From IMG/VR virus record IMGVR_UViG_3300029319_000427, positions 1 to 26,188 of that record: a stretch of 26,188 nucleotides of DNA; one strand, given 5' to 3'. Shown here piece by piece: positions 1 through 3,934 of the stretch (position 1 is its first letter; each line of letters begins with the position of its first letter). The notes under the pieces are model-generated. The model was not told where the DNA came from. It saw only the letters and a list, made by a program, of their open reading frames with translations, and searched no databases. This stretch comes from a virus. Made by a program: the position numbers and the translations under genes.

Positions 1-251
1 AAAATGAACTTCTCTAGGTGTAGGTGCATATTACTACCCCTAGAAGCCGCTTGATCCCTGATCCTTGTCGCCTCATCCACGCCAACTCTTGCTTGCCACC
101 TGGCCAGAGAAGCACGCTTCTCGTCTGATTGTGTTGCTTTTAAGATACTGGTAACACTTGGTAATTTTTCGTTACCCACAGCATAGGTTCTTATGCCGTC
201 TGTCGTGCTACGTGTTGATGGCGGGTAGTGATAGAGTTTATTCCATTTCAT
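1..251 (-). CDS. PD-(D/E)XK-type phage exonuclease, N-terminal part (cut by window edge)
   Basis: The frame is open from ATG at 251 to the left edge (83 codons visible). The N-terminus reads MKWNKLYHYPPSTRST, followed by LPSVTSILKAT, an ARW segment near residue 52 and a segment ending RGSNMHLHLEKF. From memory this matches the start of Cas4/RecB-like PD-(D/E)XK exonucleases common in marine phages, where the RGxxxHxxLE helix precedes the nuclease core. The D..ExK catalytic residues would lie beyond the window, so activity cannot be judged. In such phages the enzyme is thought to degrade DNA for nucleotide recycling or recombination. It is the last gene seen in the leftward operon; its ATG overlaps the end of the preceding 26-codon ORF. 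The family call is recognition of the N-terminal pattern and is fairly but not fully secure. Confidence 0.72.
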   Translation of the reverse strand, partial: MKWNKLYHYPPSTRSTTDGIRTYAVGNEKLPSVTSILKATQSDEKRASLARWQARVGVDEATRIRDQAASRGSNMHLHLEKFI

Positions 252-318
252 TTAATTCTTTCACAGCTTCTAAAATTTCTTTGATTGTCCATGTGCCATT
301 TATCTCTTTTATTAACAT
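238..318 (-). CDS. 26-aa micro-protein, unknown
   Basis: A 26-codon frame beginning MLIKEINGTW and ending KELNEME. It overlaps the end of the upstream 66-aa gene by 7 bases and the start of the exonuclease by 14 bases, so it exactly bridges two genes in a run where every gene overlaps the next. The peptide is predicted to be mostly one amphipathic helix. The ribosome binding site is weak (AAG before ATG), which fits translational coupling. It could alternatively be only a spacer between two real genes; support is positional and there is no recognised family. Confidence 0.45.
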   Translation of the reverse strand: MLIKEINGTWTIKEILEAVKELNEME

Positions 319-512
319 ATCTTGTTTACAGTCCACTTGATTCCTCTCTTAAAATAACCTCTTACAAACTTATTAAAAAAATATCGAATCACTCTCATAA
401 CAAGTAGTATGGGAGAGCTTAGGACATCAAACAAAATAAGAGACATATCAACAATTAAATCGAGGATATTATCGGTGTTTACGGCCTTTTTTACGCGTTC
501 TTTTAAATTCAT
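312..512 (-). CDS. 66-aa small protein with a hydrophobic segment
   Basis: The protein starts MNLKERVKKA, has a hydrophobic stretch at about residues 20-40 (LIVDMSLILFDVLSSPILLV) and a basic, aromatic C-terminus ending WTVNKIC. This suggests an inner-membrane or membrane-associated peptide with basic flanks. It overlaps both neighbours, as usual in this operon. No family is recognised. The plus-strand frames over the same bases are low-complexity shadows. The call as a gene rests on tight packing, operon orientation and a sensible start. Confidence 0.55.
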   Translation of the reverse strand: MNLKERVKKAVNTDNILDLIVDMSLILFDVLSSPILLVMRVIRYFFNKFVRGYFKRGIKWTVNKIC

Positions 513-645
513 ATCGTTTCATATACCACTTTTTAAACCGTTCGTCAGTAAAGTAGTCTGCTACCAAAGCCGCAGGAACTTGGTCTGTTACGATACACTC
601 ACCTAAACTTTCATAATCTTGTTTATCTATTCTCATATTCTTCAT
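469..645 (-). CDS. 58-aa conserved-looking protein with basic tail
   Basis: The frame runs from ATG at 645 (or ATG at 636, giving 55 aa) to TAA at 469. It contains DYESLGECIVTDQVPAALVA, then YFTDERFKKWYMKRY, and ends in a strongly basic tail (KRTRKKGRKHR). The acidic, structured front and Lys/Arg tail suggest a nucleic-acid-contacting mini-protein. The pattern 'ESLGE.IVTDQVP...FKKWYMKRY' is familiar to me from marine-phage hypothetical proteins, but no function is known. It overlaps the zinc-ribbon gene upstream and the 66-aa gene downstream. Neither start has a clear Shine-Dalgarno, consistent with coupling to the preceding gene. Confidence 0.65.
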   Translation of the reverse strand: MKNMRIDKQDYESLGECIVTDQVPAALVADYFTDERFKKWYMKRYEFKRTRKKGRKHR

Positions 646-799
646 ATTCTTTTTGTGTTTGTTCGTTAGGATAATAAACTTCTACAAAGCTATGACATTT
701 AGGACACGATAAATTAGTTACTATAGAATAAGTATCATTGTCTTCTGTATCATGATCACCACCCCATATTAATTCTGTATTACAATGCCAACACTTCAC
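623..799 (-). CDS. 58-aa zinc-ribbon mini-protein (GTG start)
   Basis: I place the start at GTG 799, which overlaps the TGA of the upstream 39-aa gene (GTGA junction). This gives a protein beginning with KCWHCN and containing SCPKC about 28 residues later. A longer ATG frame from 868 exists but would read through the upstream membrane-protein gene in another frame. Two CxxC knuckles (Cys3/Cys6 and Cys32/Cys35 counting the start as 1) are the usual four-Cys zinc ribbon. An acidic middle (GGDHDTEDND) and an acidic tail follow. It probably binds zinc and may contact nucleic acid or a host transcription protein; the role is unknown. Confidence 0.72.
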   Translation of the reverse strand: MKCWHCNTELIWGGDHDTEDNDTYSIVTNLSCPKCHSFVEVYYPNEQTQKEYEEYENR

Positions 800-915
800 A
801 AAAGTATAGCCCCAACAATAAATCCAGCTACAAACCAAACAATTTCTTGTCTGTAGTACAAAGACCACACATCAAATCTGCTTTTTAACTTTCTAAAAAA
901 TTCTCTTCTGTTCAT
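796..915 (-). CDS. 39-aa single-pass membrane protein
   Basis: The sequence begins MNRREFFRKLKSRFDVW and ends with a hydrophobic helix (IVWFVAGFIVGAILL). The basic N-terminus and short C-terminal transmembrane segment predict an N-in tail-anchored inner-membrane peptide. Translation is well supported: AGGAGG lies 9 bases before the ATG, the strongest ribosome binding site in this part of the operon. The ATG overlaps the TGA of the upstream lipoprotein, and its own TGA overlaps the GTG of the zinc-ribbon gene. The function is unknown; holin-like or membrane-remodelling peptides of this size exist in phages. Confidence 0.72.
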   Translation of the reverse strand: MNRREFFRKLKSRFDVWSLYYRQEIVWFVAGFIVGAILL

Positions 916-1034
916 ACTCTTATGCCTCCTGTTTCTATGTTTGTTGAACACCCTGTTATTATCATAAATAAACTTAATAAAATCAATACTGTAAAGCTAC
1001 TTGATATAAGGATAAATATTTTATTTGGATCCAT
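912..1034 (-). CDS. 40-aa small lipoprotein
   Basis: From ATG at 1034 the frame reads MDPNKIFILISSS, then a hydrophobic core and the lipobox MIITGC with Cys at residue 29, leaving a mature peptide of only about 12 residues (CSTNIETGGIRV). This is a plausible signal-peptidase II substrate. The start lies inside the last codons of the LAGLIDADG gene, and the stop overlaps the next gene's ATG. A mature lipopeptide this short resembles minimal phage outer-membrane lipoproteins (Rz1-like o-spanins can be small), but no proline-rich segment is seen. The role is inferred only from the lipobox. Confidence 0.6.
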   Translation of the reverse strand: MDPNKIFILISSSFTVLILLSLFMIITGCSTNIETGGIRV

Positions 1035-1350
1035 AATGATCTACAATCTTTTGTAATTTTTCTTTTTTAACAATACTATAAGGTAAAATCTTGTTAGCAA
1101 ATTTTAATGCTAACCGATGCGAAGCCCTGTATCGCCATTGTGGTTTTTTACCTAAACCACCTATTTTTGTTCTGTGGTGTATGTTGCCAAAACCTAAAAA
1201 ATTTTTTACCCAATGTATAACTTCTTTGTTTGTCATTGATATCTCACAACTATGTACTTGCACTGTTTTATTCGTATTCTTTTTTCTTTGTATATAACTT
1301 GATGCACATCCGTCGGCATCAAACAATCCTGCTAAATATTCAATAGACAT
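1021..1350 (-). CDS. Single-motif LAGLIDADG homing endonuclease
   Basis: The protein has the motif YLAGLFDADG at residues 5-14, the hallmark helix plus the catalytic aspartate of LAGLIDADG endonucleases. The rest (EISMTNKEVIHWVKNFLGFG, then RYRASHRLALKFANKILPY) matches the alternating strand and helix pattern of one half-domain. With 109 residues and one motif it should act as a homodimer cutting a pseudo-palindromic site. It is free-standing: I see no intron or intein around it. AAGGAG stands 9 bases before the ATG, and the gene follows the coiled-coil gene by one base. It may spread this region between phages, cut competitors, or have been domesticated. Confidence 0.88.
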   Translation of the reverse strand: MSIEYLAGLFDADGCASSYIQRKKNTNKTVQVHSCEISMTNKEVIHWVKNFLGFGNIHHRTKIGGLGKKPQWRYRASHRLALKFANKILPYSIVKKEKLQKIVDHYGSK

Positions 1351-1351
1351 T

Positions 1352-1537
1352 TTACATTGCTCCTTTATTTCTAAATTGCTTTATTTGATCGTCTACTTGT
1401 TTAGCAAGACGTTTGTTGTCTGCTCTTAATTCTATAATTTGTTGTTCTATTTTTTGATTATGTAAATGTAGTTTTTCGTTTCTAAATTGTAAAACACGGA
1501 TTTGTTCTTCAAGATCGTTGGGGCCTTTTTCACTCAT
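1352..1537 (-). CDS. 61-aa coiled-coil protein
   Basis: After MSEKGPNDL almost the whole chain is a heptad-like coiled coil (LEEQIRVLQFRNEKLHLHNQ followed by KIEQQIIELRADNKRLAKQV), with Leu and Ile at a/d positions and charged residues between. It should form a parallel or antiparallel dimer or higher oligomer. There is no membrane segment or signal peptide. The ATG overlaps the TGA of the lipoprotein gene upstream (ATGA). No family is recognised; it could be a scaffold, adaptor or anti-host factor. Confidence 0.7.
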   Translation of the reverse strand: MSEKGPNDLEEQIRVLQFRNEKLHLHNQKIEQQIIELRADNKRLAKQVDDQIKQFRNKGAM

Positions 1538-1698
1538 TTAATACAATTCTCCTTAGCTACATTAACTGTGCCATCCTTCTCCATAAACCAAACATAAGAC
1601 CACTCTCTGTTATCTGGTGTACAGGCTTTGCCAAAGTGTAAAGTGTACTTTGTGCAAGACGTTAACATTAACGCCATAAGTATTATTACTATTCTCAT
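1534..1698 (-). CDS. 54-aa lipoprotein
   Basis: The frame begins MRIVIILMALMLTSC: a short hydrophobic signal ending in a clear lipobox (LTSC, Cys15). The mature part (about 40 residues) has two further cysteines (Cys26 and Cys52), which could form a periplasmic disulfide, and ends ENCIK. The ribosome binding site is strong (AAAGGAG 9 bases before ATG) and lies inside the end of the 137-aa gene, whose TGA overlaps this ATG. It should be exported and lipid-anchored. Possible roles are superinfection exclusion or an outer-membrane lysis partner; neither is shown by sequence. Confidence 0.75.
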   Translation of the reverse strand: MRIVIILMALMLTSCTKYTLHFGKACTPDNREWSYVWFMEKDGTVNVAKENCIK

Positions 1699-2108
1699 TT
1701 TTTTTCTCCTTTAAAAAAATTTTTACAATGTTTAACAAACTTTTCATCATCTAGATTATCAGCAAACAATTTCATCATAGCTTTGTATGCACCACCACTT
1801 TTGTAATCATTGCCAACAGTCTCATCTTCAAAAACACTTTTGTCATATTTAAACTCTTCAGTATTTGAGGTGTTTAATAAATCGTTAGGCATAGGAACGT
1901 CTGCATTTCTATACTCTTCTTGAAGTGTCATAGGTTTCATATCGTTAGTGGAGACACTACGTCTAGCACTCTCCCCACTAACGCCGAGCGTCGTCGCTAC
2001 CCTTTCAGGTCGTTGCTTAGGTCCAGAGGAACGCAATTCTGCAGGACTTGTACCCCTATCTCGGTCAATTTTTTCTTTATTCATTTGGCTTAAGCTTTTG
2101 TGTTTCAT
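1695..2108 (-). CDS. 137-aa protein with a GC-rich, Arg/Ser-rich insert-like segment
   Basis: ATG at 2108 has AAAGGA 6 bases upstream. Residues 1-18 are polar. Residues 19-55 (RGTSPAELRSSGPKQRPER, then a helix-turn-helix-like VATTLGVSGESARR) are coded by markedly GC-rich DNA. Residues 56-137 are acidic and then helical (YKSGGAYKAMMKLFADNLDD, then KHCKNFF) in the AT-rich style of the neighbours. The C-terminal part resembles the body of a normal small phage gene, with the middle looking grafted in. The RVATTLGVSGESARR segment could be a DNA-binding turn, but it is too short to be sure. No family is recognised. The gene overlaps the lipoprotein genes on both sides. Confidence 0.7.
   Translation of the reverse strand: MKHKSLSQMNKEKIDRDRGTSPAELRSSGPKQRPERVATTLGVSGESARRSVSTNDMKPMTLQEEYRNADVPMPNDLLNTSNTEEFKYDKSVFEDETVGNDYKSGGAYKAMMKLFADNLDDEKFVKHCKNFFKGEKK
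1943..1983. repeat. Inverted repeat inside a GC-rich coding segment
   Basis: CGTTAGTGG at 1943-1951 is exactly complementary to CCACTAACG at 1975-1983. A further AGA/TCT pair forms inside the stem across a two-base bulge. The loop holds a smaller AGAC...GTCT pair. It lies in the coding sequence of the 137-aa gene, at the edge of a segment in which 55 of 100 bases (1971-2070) are G or C. It may be an RNA hairpin or the trace of a small palindromic insertion. Confidence 0.6.
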
Positions 2109-2298
2109 GTTTTATCCTTTCATATGCGTGTTGTTTTATACTTTTATCTGTCTGTCCAATAGTTATTACATCAATGCCGTTGTAAGCTTTTACTGCAGGA
2201 CTTTGTGATATCACTGTCCCACCTAAACCACCAAGAATCATTAACTCACTGCAACTTGTTAGTATTAATGCCACTATAATCAAAGTTAGGCTCTTCAT
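2077..2298 (-). CDS. 73-aa conserved phage lipoprotein
   Basis: I choose the internal ATG at 2298 over the longer frame from 2370, because it gives a clean signal MKSLTLIIVALILTSC with lipobox Cys16 and has GGGGA 8 bases upstream. The mature part contains a Gly-rich turn (LGGLGGTVI) and a segment VKAYNGIDVITIGQTDKSIK followed by a Lys-rich helix. The 'AVKAYNG.D..T.....KSIKQH.YE.IK' pattern is one I associate with small lipoproteins recurring in marine phages and some bacteria. It is exported and lipid-anchored; the function is unknown. It overlaps its two neighbours by 32 and 53 bases. Confidence 0.78.
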   Translation of the reverse strand: MKSLTLIIVALILTSCSELMILGGLGGTVISQSPAVKAYNGIDVITIGQTDKSIKQHAYERIKHETQKLKPNE

Positions 2299-2431
2299 AA
2301 TTAGTTTCCCCTTGACTATCACACATCGTACACTGTGCAACAACTTGTTTTCGAACTTCCACAGATTCATTAGGTATTCTTATGTACCCATTTCCCATGC
2401 ATCTAGGACAGATTTTTTTTGATTCTGTCAT
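2246..2431 (-). CDS. 61-aa DnaJ-type zinc-finger mini-protein
   Basis: From ATG at 2431 the protein reads MTESKKICPRCMGNGYIRIP and later CTMCDSQGETNYEE. CxxCxGxG paired with CxxCxxxG is one zinc module of the DnaJ cysteine-rich domain. J-domain, Gly/Phe and C-terminal regions are absent, so it is not a chaperone by itself. Single DnaJ-like zinc modules are frequent in phages and may bind a host protein or nucleic acid. A longer frame from 2494 starts inside the upstream gene and is less likely. It overlaps the genes on both sides. Confidence 0.75.
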   Translation of the reverse strand: MTESKKICPRCMGNGYIRIPNESVEVRKQVVAQCTMCDSQGETNYEEPNFDYSGINTNKLQ

Positions 2432-2564
2432 CTTTATTTTGCTTAGGTTCTTCTGCTTTTTGCCATCCAGCAATTCTTGCCACCAATCCAGCAACTTCTA
2501 TGTAAGGTTTCTTTGCTAAATAATTTAAAAATTCTTTTCTGTCTTCATCTGACACTTTATACAT
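2403..2564 (-). CDS. 53-aa protein, unknown
   Basis: ATG at 2564 forms a TAATG junction with the stop of the ribbon-helix-helix gene and has GGGAGG 6 bases upstream, a strong translation signal. The product (MYKVSDEDRKEFLNYLAKKP, then IEVAGLVARIAGWQKAEEP, then a Lys-rich tail) is a small helical, charged, soluble protein. I recognise no family. The position right after a putative regulator and the strong ribosome binding site suggest it is made early and abundantly with the first gene of the operon. Confidence 0.7.
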   Translation of the reverse strand: MYKVSDEDRKEFLNYLAKKPYIEVAGLVARIAGWQKAEEPKQNKDDRIKKNLS

Positions 2565-2740
2565 TATTTGCCTCCCTTCATTCTACCATTTAATTTTTTT
2601 GCCTTTTCTTTGGCTAAGACTTCTATTGTCTTACTTATTGATAAAGTCGCATCAGGTAATAAAACCTTAGAGATTTTTATCAAAGTGTTATATGTTTCAT
2701 GTTGTAAAGAAACATTTCTATATTTTGTTATATCAGTCAT
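2564..2740 (-). CDS. 58-aa ribbon-helix-helix DNA-binding protein
   Basis: The protein has the ribbon-helix-helix plan: a short strand (KYRNVSLQ, residues 6-13), helix 1 (HETYNTLIKISKVL, 14-27), a turn (LPDATLS) and helix 2 (ISKTIEVLAKEKAKKL), then a basic tail. Arc/MetJ/CopG proteins bind operators as dimers through the strand, here alternating Arg/Asn/Ser residues. It is the first gene after the promoter at 2765-2795, so autoregulation of this operon is a natural inference. AAAGGA precedes the ATG. The length is usual for the fold, though sequence divergence in the family keeps the call short of certain. Confidence 0.72.
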   Translation of the reverse strand: MTDITKYRNVSLQHETYNTLIKISKVLLPDATLSISKTIEVLAKEKAKKLNGRMKGGK

Positions 2741-2764
2741 TATCTTTCCTTTTTGTTTTGAGTC

Positions 2765-2795
2765 ATTATATAGGATTTTTTTGTGGGATTGTCAA
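2765..2795 (-). promoter_or_regulatory. Sigma70-like promoter for the leftward small-gene operon
   Basis: Reading the minus strand, a perfect -35 box TTGACA lies at 2795-2790, followed by 17 bases and TATATA at 2772-2767 (or TATAAT two bases further on). Transcription would start about 2758-2760 and reach the ribbon-helix-helix gene at 2740. The -35 box overlaps the start of the plus-strand gene at 2783/2795, and the palindromic TATATA could serve both directions. Confidence 0.75.
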
Positions 2796-3007
2796 TGATT
2801 AAATTTTTATTAGTAATGCAAATATGCTCAGGTCTATATGGTAACTGTATGCCAAAACAACCTATGGACTATTATAACACTTGGGCTGAGTGTTCTAGGC
2901 AAGGCACAATTAATACATTAGCTACTATCGATCTTTTAGGTGATGACTATATTAATACTAATAAAGTGTATGTAAAATTTACTTGTAGAGAAATAAATAC
3001 AACCTAG
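2783..3007 (+). CDS. 74-aa conserved small Cys protein on the opposite strand
   Basis: Two starts are possible: GTG at 2783, which has AGGA 7 bases upstream, and ATG at 2795, which gives MIKFLLVMQICSGLYGNC. The protein has a hydrophobic N-terminus, the YNTWAECSRQG segment and ends VYVKFTCREINTT. The overall pattern (hydrophobic start, C...G.C, W..C...G, then VKF.CRE) is one I know from short proteins scattered in marine phages, often single genes between larger blocks. It has cysteine pairs and a possible short signal. It is the only plus-strand gene before 15094 and overlaps its convergent neighbour by 4 bases. The function is unknown. Confidence 0.75.
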   Translation: MGLSMIKFLLVMQICSGLYGNCMPKQPMDYYNTWAECSRQGTINTLATIDLLGDDYINTNKVYVKFTCREINTT

Positions 3008-3288
3008 GGTTTATACATACTATATCTTAGCGTTAACTCTTTGTTTCTATCTATATCTTGTATTGTTTTTAAAAACCATTTGTTATCGTGTTGTTTTCTT
3101 TCACAATTAGGTTCTTCTGAATGATTGATCCAACCCCCTAATGGAGTTCTAATAAGATCATTGCCAACTTCAATATGTGTCATACCTATTGTTGTATCTT
3201 TTGGTATTTTTGCAAGACTATACAAACCTAACCCATGTATTTTAGATTTTTTTATAGTCAAATAAAAAGGTAATGGTTTATATTTCAT
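3004..3288 (-). CDS. SET-domain protein (minimal, 94 aa)
   Basis: The protein shows the ordered SET signatures: KKSKIHGLGLYS at 13-24 (entry motif SxIHGxGL), GGWINHSEEPNC at 51-62 (core NHSxxPN motif that binds S-adenosylmethionine) and a final ELTLRY at 84-89 (equivalent of GEELTxDY, carrying the catalytic tyrosine region). SET proteins are lysine methyltransferases using S-adenosylmethionine. At 94 residues this is about the shortest form; it lacks obvious pre-SET and post-SET parts and a SET-I insert. The substrate cannot be read from sequence; host ribosomal or DNA-binding proteins are possible. ATG overlaps the upstream stop (ATGA), and GGAG lies 10 bases before it. Confidence 0.82.
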   Translation of the reverse strand: MKYKPLPFYLTIKKSKIHGLGLYSLAKIPKDTTIGMTHIEVGNDLIRTPLGGWINHSEEPNCERKQHDNKWFLKTIQDIDRNKELTLRYSMYKP

Positions 3289-3500
3289 TTTGGTTCATCT
3301 CCGCCACAAACATAACCTATAACTCTTTTACCCTTATACATATGATAATAATGATTGCTCATAAAAGTTTTCTTTTGTTTTTCAACAGAAGTAATATTAG
3401 AATGAAACCAGCTGCTACATTCTTGATGTATTTCAAACGTATCTAACTTGATGTCTCCACCAAAAGTTAAATACATTAATGTAATCATTATAGGTTTCAT
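3285..3500 (-). CDS. 71-aa small Cys protein, unknown
   Basis: The product begins MKPIMITLMYLTFGGDIKLD, a semi-hydrophobic start too weak to be a clear signal peptide, continues with CSSWFHSN, and ends HYYHMYKGKRVIGYVCGGDE. The form (MITL.YLTF.GDIK.DTF...C..WF, then H.Y....VIGY.C) resembles small hypothetical proteins of marine phages and resembles in style the 74-aa gene at 2783, with a hydrophobic start and paired Cys. ATGA junctions join it to both neighbours. The role is unknown. Confidence 0.68.
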   Translation of the reverse strand: MKPIMITLMYLTFGGDIKLDTFEIHQECSSWFHSNITSVEKQKKTFMSNHYYHMYKGKRVIGYVCGGDEPK

Positions 3501-3592
3501 ATAATAAATTCTCCAAATATAAATGCGCTATATACCAATATAATCATAAAGAAAGCAATCCACCAACACACAATAAGTATGTTCCACCACAT
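3497..3592 (-). CDS. 31-aa membrane micro-protein
   Basis: Almost the whole peptide is hydrophobic and aromatic: MWWNILIVCWWIAFFMIILV then a short tail ending GEFII. A single transmembrane helix is predicted. The ATG overlaps the TAA of the 44-aa basic gene (TAATG) and the TGA overlaps the next ATG (ATGA), so the reading frame is locked between two genes. The five tryptophans and aromatics near the membrane interface are unusual for so short a chain. No family is recognised. Confidence 0.62.
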   Translation of the reverse strand: MWWNILIVCWWIAFFMIILVYSAFIFGEFII

Positions 3593-3726
3593 TATCTGCC
3601 TTGGCCTCGATACTTCTTACGTTTTGTTGCTCTTGGTCCATATTTCTTTCTTATTCTTCCTGGTCTTTTCTTTGGTGTTCTCTTGTGATAGTTAGATGGC
3701 CCAAATAAAGCTTTCTTTTTAGCCAT
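3592..3726 (-). CDS. 44-aa highly basic protein
   Basis: The chain (MAKKKALFGPSNYHKR then PKKRPGRIRKKYGPR and KRKKYRGQGR) has 11 Lys and 8 Arg in 44 residues and no acidic residue. It looks disordered and nucleic-acid-binding, like ribosomal-protein tails or protamine-like peptides. The ATG overlaps the end of the zinc-ribbon gene by 8 bases; the stop forms a TAATG junction with the membrane micro-protein. Possible roles are DNA condensation, RNA binding or nucleoid targeting. I do not recognise a named family, but such basic mini-proteins recur in marine phages. Confidence 0.72.
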   Translation of the reverse strand: MAKKKALFGPSNYHKRTPKKRPGRIRKKYGPRATKRKKYRGQGR

Positions 3727-3934
3727 CCATAAACTCTCTTAAAGCCATTTTAGTATTACTGTCTACTTTCATATATTTTATTACACCATTAACTTTTTGT
3801 TCTATATCTTCACCGCAGTTAACACATCTATATATGTTTTCATAAACTTTAACTAACATACTTTTACAATTACACTCAGGACATTCTCCTGTTACGAGTT
3901 CTGTTCTAAATATTCCTGTCTCGTCTTGTTTCAT
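3719..3934 (-). CDS. 71-aa zinc-ribbon protein
   Basis: ATG at 3934 overlaps the endolysin stop (ATGA) and is preferred to a TTG three codons earlier. The protein has GECPECNC and, about 18 residues later, RCVNCGEDI: two CxxC knuckles of a rubredoxin/TFIIS-style zinc ribbon separated by a short beta hairpin (MLVKVYENIY). The following VNGVIKYMKVD would be the closing strand. Similar small ribbons are widespread in marine phages next to the endolysin gene. Possible roles are transcription-factor mimicry or nucleic-acid binding. Confidence 0.8.
   Translation of the reverse strand: MKQDETGIFRTELVTGECPECNCKSMLVKVYENIYRCVNCGEDIEQKVNGVIKYMKVDSNTKMALREFMDG

Noticed and set aside
800-868. ATG start for the 623-799 zinc ribbon at 868
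   Set aside because: That region is better explained by the 39-aa membrane gene in another frame, which has AGGAGG; the GTG at 799 gives the overlap typical of the operon.
1091-1297. Plus-strand 68-codon frame opposite the LAGLIDADG gene
   Set aside because: Shadow of the minus-strand gene with Cys/Phe-rich composition and no ribosome binding site.
2299-2370. Longer N-terminus for the 73-aa lipoprotein
   Set aside because: It would bury the signal peptide and lipobox 24 residues inside, and the internal ATG has a good ribosome binding site.
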